IMG/VR virus record: IMGVR_UViG_3300032236_001613
Coordinates: 124,001 to 188,000 of that record
DNA: 64,000 bases
Reading direction: 5' to 3' (one strand)
Source of the DNA: a virus
Under the pieces are notes generated by a model. The model did no database searches. It was not told the origin of the DNA and was given only the letters and a program-made list of their open reading frames with translations. Shown piece by piece: positions 17,284 through 25,068 of this stretch; position 1 is the first letter of the stretch, and every line of letters begins with the position of its first letter. The position numbers and the translations under genes are program-made.

Positions 17284-18384
17284 ATGAGTAAATTGCAATA
17301 TGATTTCTCCAATCCTACTAACTATCTAAAACGTACAATGTTTTTAGATCCTGCAGGCCCGGTTACTGTACAAAGGTTTGAGGAAGTAAAATATCCTAAG
17401 CTACAAAAGTACGAAGAGTTAGCCCGCGGATTCTTTTGGGTTCCTGAGGAGATTAGCCTCACCAAAGATAAAATGGATCACAAGGAGGCCAGTGATGCAG
17501 TTAAACATATTTTCACAAGTAATCTACTTCGTCAAACAGCTCTCGACAGTATTCAAGGGCGTGCCCCTTTCCAGGTATTTGGACCAGTCACGTCTATACC
17601 GGAATTAGAAGCACTAACACTTACATGGAGCTTTTTCGAAACATCTATCCATAGTAAGAGCTATAGTCATATTATCCGTAATATCTACGGAGTTCCTAAA
17701 GAAGAATTTAATAAGATTCACGATACTAAAGAAATCGCCGGCATGGCTGCTGGTATTGGAAGATATTATGAAGAGCTGCATGTACTTAACATGCGCCGAG
17801 AACTAGGAGAAGACATTCCAGTTTACGATCATAAGAAGTCTATTTGGCTTGCACTACATGCAAGTTATGCTCTAGAAGCCCTACGCTTTATGGTCAGTTT
17901 TGCTACTAGCCTTGCTATGGTTGAAAATAAAATCTTTATTGGCAACGGCAATATTATTAGTCTTATTTTGCAGGATGAAATTTTACACAGCGAATGGACT
18001 GCATGGTTAATTAATAACGTCACTAAAGATGATCCTGACTTTGTTCAAATCGAGCAAGATTGCCGCGAAGAAGTATATGCATTGTATATGGAAGTTATAC
18101 AAGAAGAAAAATCTTGGGCAGACTATCTGTTCCGTAAAGGAGTAGTAATCGGGCTTAATGCTAATATTCTCAAAGACTTTGTAGATTATACAGCATATAC
18201 TAAACTAAAGGATATCGGAATTAAGTATTTGGAAGACCATCCTAAGTCTACGCCGATTCCATGGTTTAATAAACATGTAAATATTAATAAGAAACAGTCA
18301 GCGTTACAAGAAACCGAGTCGACAAATTATGTTATCGGTGTAATGAGTGACGCTGTTACACATGATGAATTACCAGACCTATAA
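17284..18384 (+). CDS. nrdB: Ribonucleoside-diphosphate reductase, beta subunit
   Basis: 366 residues. It holds the di-iron ligand helices: a WVPEEISL Glu, the LTWSFFETSIHSKSYSHI helix (E and H ligands), a HASYALEALRFMVSF helix, and LQDEILHSEWT with E..H. A Tyr near the second helix probably forms the radical. It assembles with the NrdA encoded just upstream. Confidence 0.96.
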   Translation: MSKLQYDFSNPTNYLKRTMFLDPAGPVTVQRFEEVKYPKLQKYEELARGFFWVPEEISLTKDKMDHKEASDAVKHIFTSNLLRQTALDSIQGRAPFQVFGPVTSIPELEALTLTWSFFETSIHSKSYSHIIRNIYGVPKEEFNKIHDTKEIAGMAAGIGRYYEELHVLNMRRELGEDIPVYDHKKSIWLALHASYALEALRFMVSFATSLAMVENKIFIGNGNIISLILQDEILHSEWTAWLINNVTKDDPDFVQIEQDCREEVYALYMEVIQEEKSWADYLFRKGVVIGLNANILKDFVDYTAYTKLKDIGIKYLEDHPKSTPIPWFNKHVNINKKQSALQETESTNYVIGVMSDAVTHDELPDL

Positions 18385-18394
18385 GGAGAATACA

Positions 18395-18619
18395 GTGAAG
18401 GTAGTAATTTGGAGTAAGAACGGTTGCACATACTGTGAAAAAGCCAAAGCCTTGCTTAAGGCAAAAGAAATTGCTTATGAAGAACGTAACATCAATACTA
18501 GTTGGACTAGGGAACAACTCTTAGAAGCGGTTCCTAACGCACGTACAGTTCCTCAAATTTTTATCAATAACGAATTAATCGGCGGGTTTGACGATCTTGT
18601 TAAAAAATTAGCGGCATAA
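18395..18619 (+). CDS. Glutaredoxin
   Basis: The GTG at 18395 is preceded by AAGGAG and gives 74 residues starting MKVVIWSKNGCTYCEKAK; an ATG further upstream would lie inside nrdB and lacks a site. CTYC is the redox-active pair, ARTVPQIFI the cis-Pro strand, and LIGGFDDL the glutathione-binding GG..D. It probably re-reduces NrdA, and might also serve the peroxiredoxin at 29930. Confidence 0.93.
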   Translation: MKVVIWSKNGCTYCEKAKALLKAKEIAYEERNINTSWTREQLLEAVPNARTVPQIFINNELIGGFDDLVKKLAA

Positions 18620-18620
18620 T

Positions 18621-19067
18621 ATGGACCAAGAAACAAAAAAGAAAATCGATGATATAATTAATGGACAACCATATTTTACTAATATGGCTGTCTATGACCC
18701 GTTACAGTATCAATTTAATTATGGCACTTCTTTACCGATTACAAACGCTGGACCTGTAGGAGCGGCACCTAATGTAACAATTGCCAGCGGAGGAACAGCG
18801 TCGGCATGGTCATCTTCTATGTCAAGTTATACTAGCAGTAGTAGTGGAAATCTTCAGGTGAGAGGTGATGCCGAAATCGAAGGCGATATCAAATGGCAAG
18901 GACGTAGTCTTACAGAAATGTTTAATAACATTGAACGGCGTTTAGCTATCTTAGTTCCTGATCCTAACAAGCTAGAACAGTTTGAAGCACTAAAAAAAGC
19001 TTACAATCATTATAAAGTTTTGGAAGCATTATGCGAACTTCCAAAAAACAACAATGAAGACAAATGA
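18621..19067 (+). CDS. Conserved T4-like phage protein
   Basis: 148 residues. A Ser/Thr/Gly-rich middle (ASGGTASAWSSSMSSYTSSSSGN) is followed by a beta turn segment VRGDAEIEGDIKWQGRSLTEMF and a helical tail KLEQFEALKKAYNHYKVLEALC. The mid-part looks like a virion-decorating linker. The tail pattern recurs in the protein at 19196 (AVQKAYEHYSLLLKL), so the two share a helical module. Function unknown. Confidence 0.6.
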   Translation: MDQETKKKIDDIINGQPYFTNMAVYDPLQYQFNYGTSLPITNAGPVGAAPNVTIASGGTASAWSSSMSSYTSSSSGNLQVRGDAEIEGDIKWQGRSLTEMFNNIERRLAILVPDPNKLEQFEALKKAYNHYKVLEALCELPKNNNEDK

Positions 19068-19215
19068 AGCAAAAATTGCAGAATTAGAAGATCTATTAAA
19101 ACGACAAAGTCGTGTAATAGAAACCTTGTTTAAAAGAATTAAATACCTCGAAAGAGAAAATTCTCGTAGACGCACAGATGTAGAGAAATTAGGAAATGAA
19201 ATTAGAAGAATTTAA
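19054..19215 (+). CDS. Small coiled-coil protein, 53 aa
   Basis: Starts within the end of the preceding gene and ends inside the next. The product is a highly charged helix with heptad spacing (IAELEDLLKRQSRVIETLFKRIKYLER). The two overlaps (14 and 20 nt) and lack of any other gene in the gap support it being real. Confidence 0.6.
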   Translation: MKTNEAKIAELEDLLKRQSRVIETLFKRIKYLERENSRRRTDVEKLGNEIRRI

Positions 19216-19588
19216 CGAGTGGTGTAGTCGACACGGTATACAAATTATCAATACAGATAAGAGAGCTCACCGTTGGACTAAACAAAATGTAAAATATTTT
19301 CAAAATCCTGCCGACTATAACATAATGTATGAAGATATAACTTTAGAGACAGAACCTCTATATACTTTAGAAATTAGTCTTAGCGAGCTAGAACGTCTGG
19401 CAGAATTCGAACTACAGGTTTTTAATAATTTAAAAGAAACTGGTCATTATAATATGTTTGAAAAAATAATGAAACAGAAGCATCAAGAAAAGCATTTGAG
19501 AACAAAATATGCCGCAGTACAAAAAGCATACGAACATTATAGTTTATTGCTTAAATTGGCAGAAAGCGGCGAACTAAAAGGATCATAA
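19196..19588 (+). CDS. Conserved phage protein with helical tail
   Basis: 130 residues, ATG preceded by AGGAA. N-terminal half mixed alpha/beta (KLEEFNEWCSRHGIQIINTDKRAHRWTKQNV), C-terminal half helical with the KAYEHYSLLLKLAE module shared with the protein at 18621. Belongs to the coupled block 18621-21076 of T4-like unknown genes. Confidence 0.55.
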   Translation: MKLEEFNEWCSRHGIQIINTDKRAHRWTKQNVKYFQNPADYNIMYEDITLETEPLYTLEISLSELERLAEFELQVFNNLKETGHYNMFEKIMKQKHQEKHLRTKYAAVQKAYEHYSLLLKLAESGELKGS

Positions 19589-19589
19589 T

Positions 19590-19880
19590 ATGTTAGTTAA
19601 TAGAGGACTTGCTATTGGAGAGATTGTAACAATACGTACAACAGCAGGCGAAGAAATTATAGGTAGACTTGAAGTAGAAGATGAAAAGTTTATTACACTT
19701 GGAAAACCGCATGCATTAGTTGCTACACAAAAAGGTGCGACTCTTGCTCCGGTTATATTTACAGTAGATGTTGAAACAATACCTTTTGCTAAACATTCTG
19801 TAATGATCGGCCCATTACCATCTGGTAAAGATGCTTCAGATCTTTACATACAAAAATCAACAGGTATCGCTTTAGGATAA
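19590..19880 (+). CDS. Small beta-barrel (SH3/Sm-like) phage protein
   Basis: 96 residues with alternating beta strands at the N-terminus (GEIVTIRTTAGEEIIGRLEVEDEKFITLGKP), reminiscent of SH3- or Sm-like barrels. Starts 1 nt after the previous stop and its last base is the first of the next gene's TAATG-type junction. Fold is inference from strand pattern. Confidence 0.5.
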   Translation: MLVNRGLAIGEIVTIRTTAGEEIIGRLEVEDEKFITLGKPHALVATQKGATLAPVIFTVDVETIPFAKHSVMIGPLPSGKDASDLYIQKSTGIALG

Positions 19881-21076
19881 TGCCTTTAGTTTTAGCATCA
19901 ACTACTGCTACGACATCTACAGTAAAGCTAATACACGGTAGCATTACTGTAGATTTGTTGCAAGCTCTTAATATGCAGCATCTGTATGATAGCATTATAA
20001 CTGCCAATCCTCCTGATCCCGGATGTACAGTTGCCCAGATGCAAATTCCTTTTATTGGATTAAATTTTAAAGATATAGGAATCATTAATCCCATTAGCGA
20101 TATTAAGCAGGCAATATCACGATTGTATGCTGCATTGCTAAGAGAAGTTATGAAACCTATTTGGGATATATTAAGAGCTATTCTTAAAGTACTAGAGAAA
20201 TTTATTAGTTTTGTAATAGATTTAAAGTTGCCTGTTTTAGATTTACATATTGATGATTTATTTGCACATGATCTCTATGATAAAATTAAAGCTGCCATTA
20301 CAAAACTTTATTATAAAGAAAAACAAAAAGTAATTGATATTTTAAATAAACTTAAAATTCCCTATCCATTTTTTATCGACTTTACTAGTATTGAAAAAGA
20401 AATTGAACACATTGTTGAAAAAATAATGCATAGTCTTTGGGATTCGTTATTCAAACTCATCTTTAAAATTATCGATATAATCGGAGTAGCATTAGAAGCA
20501 TTTGATATAGCTACGCATGGTGTACCAACTTTATCGGTAATTTGGAAAAAAATTGTCGAGGCAGTTTTATTAAAAGTATTAGAATTTTTTGCTGCCCCGT
20601 TTAGTATAGAAGATATCGAAAAAGCTATTAAAAAATTTGTTAAGGCTGAACTTAAAAAAGCAGTTGATGCTGCAAAGGCTGCAGTCGAAAAAGCAGTAGG
20701 GGCTGCATTAGCAGAAGCTCAAAAAGTTCTTGATGAAGCCGAAGCATTATATGAAAGAGCTGAACATGCTTATTATGAAATTATGCAAATGATTCATAAG
20801 TTCAAGTTACCAGTGTTTGGTTCACCATTTGATTGGCATCTTCCTTTAAACATCAAAGTTAATATTCCAAATTTAGATTTTAGCAAACTTGTTAATGATA
20901 TTAAAATCTGGATAAATCACTTTCTTGCTAATTTACTATTAAAATTTATGCAACTAATTGACGAAATTTTAAAAGCATTAGGACTTAATTTTATTATACC
21001 TAAAATTACTATTCCATTTATTCTAATGGAAGTTTGCGAAGAACCAATTAATATAAAACAGTTGCAATTTGCTTAA
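19880..21076 (+). CDS. Large amphipathic-helix phage protein
   Basis: 398 residues composed of repeated amphipathic helices with interspersed Pro turns (ILRAILKVLEKFISFVIDLKLPVLDLHIDDLF; AELKKAVDAAKAAVEKAVGAALAEAQKVLDEAEALYERAEHAYYEIM). The first 100 residues are beta-rich with a Pro-rich GC site. It has no signal peptide. Such proteins occur in T4-like cyanophages at the end of this gene block, from memory, and may be virion-internal or tail-tip proteins. Confidence 0.5.
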   Translation: MPLVLASTTATTSTVKLIHGSITVDLLQALNMQHLYDSIITANPPDPGCTVAQMQIPFIGLNFKDIGIINPISDIKQAISRLYAALLREVMKPIWDILRAILKVLEKFISFVIDLKLPVLDLHIDDLFAHDLYDKIKAAITKLYYKEKQKVIDILNKLKIPYPFFIDFTSIEKEIEHIVEKIMHSLWDSLFKLIFKIIDIIGVALEAFDIATHGVPTLSVIWKKIVEAVLLKVLEFFAAPFSIEDIEKAIKKFVKAELKKAVDAAKAAVEKAVGAALAEAQKVLDEAEALYERAEHAYYEIMQMIHKFKLPVFGSPFDWHLPLNIKVNIPNLDFSKLVNDIKIWINHFLANLLLKFMQLIDEILKALGLNFIIPKITIPFILMEVCEEPINIKQLQFA

Positions 21077-21089
21077 ATACTGTTATAAT
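21062..21089 (+). promoter_or_regulatory. Sigma70-type promoter upstream of tmRNA region
   Basis: TTGCAA, 16-nt spacer, TATAAT. Points toward the 21110 small gene and the tmRNA pieces behind it. A CTTAAATA late-like box overlaps the spacer. Confidence 0.55.
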
Positions 21090-21109
21090 ATTCTATAAAG
21101 GAGAATAAA

Positions 21110-21253
21110 ATGTTTACAGTTATTGTACTTTTAGTTATTGCTGGAGTATTAGTATACGTTGGAACACGTAATAAGGGATCTTCTTCGTCAGGTTCATCAT
21201 CAGGCGGTGCTAGTATGCCTGGTGTTGATAATACTAAAGAAAATAAGAATTAA
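21110..21253 (+). CDS. Small membrane protein, 47 aa
   Basis: ATG preceded by AAAGGAG. One N-terminal hydrophobic helix (FTVIVLLVIAGVLVYVG) then a Ser/Gly-rich, polar tail. Likely inserts in the host inner membrane; lies directly before the tmRNA acceptor piece and may share its transcript. No family recognised. Confidence 0.6.
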   Translation: MFTVIVLLVIAGVLVYVGTRNKGSSSSGSSSGGASMPGVDNTKENKN

Positions 21254-21265
21254 TGGTAGTAAACT

Positions 21266-21317
21266 CTTAAGTAAAGACGGTCTGGACGGGGAGTGCGACC
21301 CTCCCCCACCTCCACCA
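21266..21317 (+). ncRNA. ssrA: tmRNA acceptor (3') piece of a permuted two-piece tmRNA
   Basis: The segment ends in the tRNA-like tail CACCTCC-A-CCA (to 21317). A T-arm is seen as GGGGAG/CTCCCC (21288-21293/21301-21306) around the 7-nt loop TGCGACC. TCTG (21281-21284) can pair with CAGA (21478-21481) of the coding piece to make helix 2, and CACCTCC (21307-21313) pairs with GGGGGTG (21460-21466) to close the acceptor stem with one G-U. The acceptor piece comes before the coding piece, so the gene is circularly permuted. The 5' end is approximate. Confidence 0.85.
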
Positions 21318-21329
21318 TAGGTACATTTG

Positions 21330-21446
21330 ATGCGAAAAATATTTGTAGTTGGGTTTTTAATGTTGTTGGCGGTCTTTGGTATATATAAGATTTTAAAATA
21401 TTCAGCTGACCATCCAACACAATGTAATATGTGGCACAGATGTTAA
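21330..21446 (+). CDS. Possible 38-aa membrane peptide inside tmRNA spacer
   Basis: Open frame of 38 codons lying wholly between the two tmRNA pieces. It encodes a basic start, one hydrophobic helix (IFVVGFLMLLAVFGIYKIL) and a Cys/His-containing tail (CNMWHRC). Only a weak AGGT precedes the ATG. RNase processing of the tmRNA precursor would cut this region out, so it may be translated from the spacer RNA or not at all. Confidence 0.35.
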   Translation: MRKIFVVGFLMLLAVFGIYKILKYSADHPTQCNMWHRC

Positions 21447-21459
21447 GTGTATCTATGTC

Positions 21460-21656
21460 GGGGGTGCGTAGTTTCGACAGAGTGTGTAATAGTCAAAGGG
21501 CTACTGGTGAGATGACTGACCTAATCAGCATAAACAAAAATAAATGCTAATGACAGTGTTTATGATGTTGCTATCGCTGCTTAATTGCAGTCTAGTAAAC
21601 AGAGTTTGATCACTCGGTAACAGAACGGTCAGATAAAGGAGCTTCGGCTCCTTTAT
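21460..21656 (+). ncRNA. ssrA: tmRNA coding (5') piece; tag ANDSVYDVAIAA
   Basis: Starts GGGGGTGCGTAGTTTCGACAG, the conserved tmRNA 5' end with D-loop. The resume codon GCT is at 21546, and the frame reads A-N-D-S-V-Y-D-V-A-I-A-A then TAA (21582-21584). The tag begins with the proteobacterial AND and ends in AIAA where ALAA is usual. It is followed by structured RNA and a 10-bp terminator hairpin. Paired with the acceptor piece upstream it forms a trans-translation RNA that rescues stalled ribosomes and marks the unfinished protein for ClpXP. The window also encodes ClpX. Confidence 0.92.
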
Positions 21657-21661
21657 TTTTT
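21633..21661 (+). terminator. Rho-independent terminator of the tmRNA
   Basis: 10-bp stem ATAAAGGAGC/GCTCCTTTAT with TTCG tetraloop and a T-run. Confidence 0.92.
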
Positions 21662-21686
21662 GTAATACAAATGTAATGTTTTTATA

Positions 21687-21694
21687 GTTAAATA
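21687..21694 (+). promoter_or_regulatory. Late promoter box, leaderless arrangement
   Basis: GTTAAATA ending 5 nt before the ATG at 21700; predicted +1 coincides with the start codon. Confidence 0.5.
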
Positions 21695-21699
21695 TTACT

Positions 21700-22449
21700 A
21701 TGAAAAAAACATACCGAACAATATGTATTAGTGATGTGCATTTAGGCACTAAAGACTGCAAAGCTGAACAGCTTAATAATTTCCTTAAAAATAACAGTTG
21801 CGAAACACTGTATCTAATAGGTGATATTATTGACGCATGGAAAATTCAACAGAATCGTTGGAAATGGAAACAAAGCCATACTAACGTAATTCGTAGAATT
21901 TTAGGACATGCTAAACGCGATACCAGAGTAGTTTACATAGCCGGTAATCATGACGAATTCTTAAGACCATTATTGCAATATAATATTGCGTTTGGACATG
22001 TAGAAATCGTTAACCAAACAGAGCATCACGGTATTGATGGAAAACGTTACTTATTAACACATGGTGATTTGTTTGATGGTATTACAAGACTAGCACCATG
22101 GATTAGTTTCTTAGGCGATCGTGCGTATGACGTTGTATTGTCTTTAAACACCCGATTTAATTGGTTACGGCATCGTATGGGATTTGGTTACTGGAGCCTA
22201 AGCAAATATCTAAAACAACGTGTTAAAAAGGCTGTCGACTTTATGTTTCAATTTGAACATAATCTTGCTGCCTACTGCAAAAAACGTGGGTTCGATGGTG
22301 TAATCTGCGGTCATATACATCATGCAGAAATTAAAGAAATCGACGGTGTTGTATATATGAACGACGGCGACTGGGTGGAGTCTATGACTGCCTTGGTCGA
22401 GCATCATGACGGTCGTTGGGAAATCGTTACCTGGACTAAAGAAAAATAA
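21700..22449 (+). CDS. UDP-2,3-diacylglucosamine diphosphatase-like hydrolase
   Basis: 249 residues with all calcineurin-like metal motifs: SDVHLG (near 11), GDIIDAW (near 43), GNHDE (near 87), LTHGDLFD (near 121) and GHIHHAE (near 206). The Trp-rich spacing and the C-terminal MNDGDWVES match the LpxH-like group that hydrolyses UDP-2,3-diacylglucosamine in lipid A synthesis. In a phage it could alter LPS synthesis. Another metallophosphatase substrate is possible. It has no visible ribosome-binding site and follows a late box directly. Confidence 0.78.
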   Translation: MKKTYRTICISDVHLGTKDCKAEQLNNFLKNNSCETLYLIGDIIDAWKIQQNRWKWKQSHTNVIRRILGHAKRDTRVVYIAGNHDEFLRPLLQYNIAFGHVEIVNQTEHHGIDGKRYLLTHGDLFDGITRLAPWISFLGDRAYDVVLSLNTRFNWLRHRMGFGYWSLSKYLKQRVKKAVDFMFQFEHNLAAYCKKRGFDGVICGHIHHAEIKEIDGVVYMNDGDWVESMTALVEHHDGRWEIVTWTKEK

Positions 22450-22497
22450 TCGGACACAAATATTGGGTGTCACTGGAACCGTAACCAGTATCTCTCT

Positions 22498-22505
22498 TAT
22501 AAATA
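22498..22505 (+). promoter_or_regulatory. Late promoter box (TATAAATA)
   Basis: Exact TATAAATA, overlapping a 6-bp inverted repeat TATAAA/TTTATA (22498-22513). AGGGAG and the ATG at 22526 follow. Confidence 0.65.
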
Positions 22506-22525
22506 TCTTTATAGGGAGTACTAAA

Positions 22526-22681
22526 ATGAAACAGTCTAAACTAGTAAAGAAAATGTATCGTGCTTGTTTAGAGCATGATGTAGAACGTCAGCGCGAGTTA
22601 ACCCTAATCGAATATAGTAAAATTTTCAAACGTAAACAAGCAGGAAAATATTTTACTACTAAGTGGACTATAATTCGGTAA
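22526..22681 (+). CDS. Small basic protein, 51 aa
   Basis: The ATG at 22526 is chosen because a perfect late box and an AGGGAG site precede it; a longer frame starting at 22406 would begin inside the previous gene. The product (MKQSKLVKKMYRACLEHDVERQRELTLIEYSKIFKRKQAG...) is rich in Lys/Arg and helical. It may bind nucleic acid; unknown family. Confidence 0.6.
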   Translation: MKQSKLVKKMYRACLEHDVERQRELTLIEYSKIFKRKQAGKYFTTKWTIIR

Positions 22682-22689
22682 AAGCTTAG

Positions 22690-22718
22690 TTGACGATAAA
22701 ACCTTTTAAAACTATAAT
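22690..22718 (+). promoter_or_regulatory. Sigma70 promoter (TTGACG-17-TATAAT)
   Basis: Near-consensus host-type promoter, with the predicted start about 15 nt before the AGGAG site of the gene at 22741. Suggests early expression of the 22741-24670 operon. Confidence 0.8.
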
Positions 22719-22740
22719 AGTGTTTTAACAGGAGAATAAT

Positions 22741-23046
22741 ATGTCAGCAATTAACACGTTGTATTCTTTGGAACAGTTTTGCCTAGATTCTAGCAGCCTT
22801 GCAGAACGGTGGCAGGGTAATAGTGCGTTCTATCAGTGGAGTAAGGGCAAAACTACCGACGAAGGTATTATTAACGGTGTAGTACGCAAGCTAGCCGGAA
22901 CAGACACGGCAGGTAATGAAATTTGGGTAGTTGCTGGTTCTTTTAAGATTGCTGCTAACGGAGAAATTCTACGCTTTACCGGTATTAGTAAAAAGCAATG
23001 GGGTATTATTCAAGTACTTCCTGCTAAGGATCCAATTGCTGCATAA
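22741..23046 (+). CDS. Protein of unknown function, 101 aa
   Basis: Strong AGGAG site and own sigma70 promoter. The sequence has an N-terminal helical half and a beta-rich C-terminal half (GNEIWVVAGSFKIAANGEILRFTGISKKQWGIIQVL). Its stop overlaps the ATG of the Fe-S flavoprotein gene (TAATG), so the two are translated together, and it may be a small partner of that enzyme. No family recognised. Confidence 0.6.
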   Translation: MSAINTLYSLEQFCLDSSSLAERWQGNSAFYQWSKGKTTDEGIINGVVRKLAGTDTAGNEIWVVAGSFKIAANGEILRFTGISKKQWGIIQVLPAKDPIAA

Positions 23047-24347
23047 TGTTTGCTTTAGTATATCTAGCATTTATTGCAGCCGTAATTATTTTCTATCTTA
23101 AAAAGAAAAGAAAAACTCACAACAAATCGGTAGCAGTATTAGAAGAAGCAGTTGAATCAGGCTTAACAGAGCCTGTTTCAATGCATCCGGTAATTGATAC
23201 CGATCAGTGTATTGGCTGTGGTAGTTGCGTTAAAGCTTGTCCAGAAAGCCACCACCATGTTTTAGGGTTAATTAACGGAAAAGCAGCTCTTACTAGTCCT
23301 ACCGAATGTATCGGGCATGGTGCTTGTAAATTAGCTTGCCCGGTTGATGCAATTACTCTAGTATTTGGTACTGCACGACGTGGCGTGGATTTACCAGTAG
23401 TTAAGCCCACGTTTGAAACTAATGTTAATGGACTCTATGTTGCTGGTGAACTAGGCGGAATGGGACTAATTAAGAATGCACTAACACAAGGGAGGGAAGC
23501 TGTTGAAAATATTAGTAAGAATTGTATTCGTGGTCAAAGTCAGTATGATCTTATTATCGTTGGCGGCGGCCCTTCTGGTCTCGGCGCAGCTTTTACTGCA
23601 CTTAGCGAAAAACTTAATTATGTAGTGATTGAGCAAGATTCGTTAGGAGGTACTGTTTTTAAATATCCTCGTAGAAAATTGGTTATGACCCAACCAGTTA
23701 CTATGCCCGTACTAGGTAAGATACACTTTAGAAATACTACTAAAGAAGAACTATTAGGCTACTGGAGCGAAAAAAGCCAAGAGCACAATTTAAATCTTAG
23801 ATTTAATGAACGTGTTGAAAGTGTTGTTAAAGACGGCACAGGGTTTGTTGTTACTACTACATTAGGCATTTACCATGCTACTAATGTATTGTTATCCATC
23901 GGCAGGCGTGGTAGCCCGAGAACACTAGGAGTGCCTGGCGAGGAATTGTCAAAAGTAGTTTACAGGCTTATCGACCCTGAACAATATAAGGGCGCACATG
24001 TATTAGTAGTCGGCGGCGGCGATAGCGCACTAGAAGCTGCTGCTAGCGTTGCTGAAGCCGATCCTACTAATCGCGTTACACTGTCTTATCGTAGTGCAGT
24101 TTTTCAAAGAGCTAAACCTGCTAATAGACAGCGTGTAGATGCTGCTGTTAAAAAGGGCAACTTAGAAGTAATACTAAATTCTAACGTATACCAAATTGGT
24201 GAGGATTATGTTATTCTCCAAATTGGTAAAGAAGATTTGCGTATTTTAGAGAATAATGCTATTATTGTTAATGCAGGTGGTATCTTACCAGATGCATTTT
24301 TGAAAAAATGTGGTATTAAAGTTGTAACTAAGTGGGGTACAGAATGA
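23046..24347 (+). CDS. Membrane-anchored ferredoxin-flavoprotein oxidoreductase
   Basis: 433 residues. An N-terminal helix (FALVYLAFIAAVIIFYL) anchors it, with positive residues after the helix keeping the rest in the cytoplasm. Residues about 55-110 form a 2x[4Fe-4S] ferredoxin: CIGCGSCVKACPE and CIGHGACKLACP, the first cysteine set complete and the second C..x..C with His-Gly inserted. Then comes a FAD-binding Rossmann motif DLIIVGGGPSGLGAA and a second, NAD(P)-type, VLVVGGGDSALEAA. A CxxC pair of classic thioredoxin reductases is not seen. It would pass electrons between NAD(P)H, FAD and the Fe-S clusters. It could feed the phage's heme oxygenase and bilin reductase, which need reduced ferredoxin; that link is speculation. 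Confidence 0.82.
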   Translation: MFALVYLAFIAAVIIFYLKKKRKTHNKSVAVLEEAVESGLTEPVSMHPVIDTDQCIGCGSCVKACPESHHHVLGLINGKAALTSPTECIGHGACKLACPVDAITLVFGTARRGVDLPVVKPTFETNVNGLYVAGELGGMGLIKNALTQGREAVENISKNCIRGQSQYDLIIVGGGPSGLGAAFTALSEKLNYVVIEQDSLGGTVFKYPRRKLVMTQPVTMPVLGKIHFRNTTKEELLGYWSEKSQEHNLNLRFNERVESVVKDGTGFVVTTTLGIYHATNVLLSIGRRGSPRTLGVPGEELSKVVYRLIDPEQYKGAHVLVVGGGDSALEAAASVAEADPTNRVTLSYRSAVFQRAKPANRQRVDAAVKKGNLEVILNSNVYQIGEDYVILQIGKEDLRILENNAIIVNAGGILPDAFLKKCGIKVVTKWGTE

Positions 24348-24670
24348 TTGATATTGGATTTGGACTTGAATTACCGATCACACATGAAATTAAAAATCTC
24401 TATACTAAGGATTTTCCGTTAACCAAAAACAAGATCTTTGAGTTGAACCTATATAAAGACGTGGTATTGATAAAGGCTAATTTTGATTATTTTCATGCCG
24501 ATGACCACGCGGGTGCTACGCTTTGGTTAGGATTACTAGGCTATAATCTAGAGATAAAGATTTTTGATAAACGTCATTGGAATTATGATGCTAACCGTTG
24601 GTATCTACCTGGCGAGGAAGATATGGAATTTATTGAAAGCATTTCAGAATTTGATAACGAGTCAAAGTAA
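24344..24670 (+). CDS. Conserved small phage protein
   Basis: The ATG at 24344 overlaps the upstream TGA (ATGA), preferred over a GTG at 24332. 108 residues (MIDIGFGLELPITHEIKNLYTKDFPLTKNKIFELNLYKDVVLIKANFDYFHADDHAGATLWLGLLGYNLEIKIFDKRHWN...). The closing segment HWNYDANRWYLPGEE is aromatic- and acid-rich. I recognise it as typical of T4-like cyanophage small genes but know no function. Confidence 0.65.
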   Translation: MIDIGFGLELPITHEIKNLYTKDFPLTKNKIFELNLYKDVVLIKANFDYFHADDHAGATLWLGLLGYNLEIKIFDKRHWNYDANRWYLPGEEDMEFIESISEFDNESK

Positions 24671-25068
24671 TGTCAATGCATTTAGCACATCCTGCTCTTA
24701 CTACCACTGGTAAGAAGAAAGGCAAGAAAAAGTGGGCAAGTGCCGAGCATAAACGTCGTAGTGAACTAGCTCGCGAACAACAAGAAGCCTTGTATCGCGA
24801 ATATAATGTAAAGACAACTAAGACTAACAAGAAAGGCTTTATGACTTCTAGTTATAAACCTTCTTATACTGCGCCTCGGCAAGATGCTACCCGAGCAATT
24901 AAGAGCGTAGAACCTACGTGGGCAGCATGTGTCAAGCCGCAGATTCATCAATATTCCGGTGAGCGACAACTTCTTGGTATTGCTACTATGCACAAAAGCA
25001 ACATGGTTCCTATCTTTGCTGATAATAAAGAAGTAGCAGTCGACATTGCTAAGATGAGACGAGGATAG
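24670..25068 (+). CDS. Conserved basic T4-like phage protein
   Basis: 132 residues; start overlaps the previous stop (TAATG). Begins MSMHLAHPALTTTGKKKGKKKWASAEHKRRSELAREQQEAL, strongly basic, and ends with a conserved-looking QLLGIATMHKSNMVPIFADNKEVAVDIAKMRR. The basic N-terminus suggests nucleic-acid binding. From memory, T4-like cyanophages have related proteins of unknown role. Confidence 0.65.
   Translation: MSMHLAHPALTTTGKKKGKKKWASAEHKRRSELAREQQEALYREYNVKTTKTNKKGFMTSSYKPSYTAPRQDATRAIKSVEPTWAACVKPQIHQYSGERQLLGIATMHKSNMVPIFADNKEVAVDIAKMRRG

Noticed and set aside
19789-20094. 101-residue minus-strand frame
   Set aside because: Overlaps two coupled plus-strand genes and has no promoter or ribosome site.
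22406-22525. Upstream extension of the small basic protein at 22526
   Set aside because: Would start inside the LpxH-like gene and run through the late promoter; the ATG at 22526 has both a late box and an AGGGAG site.
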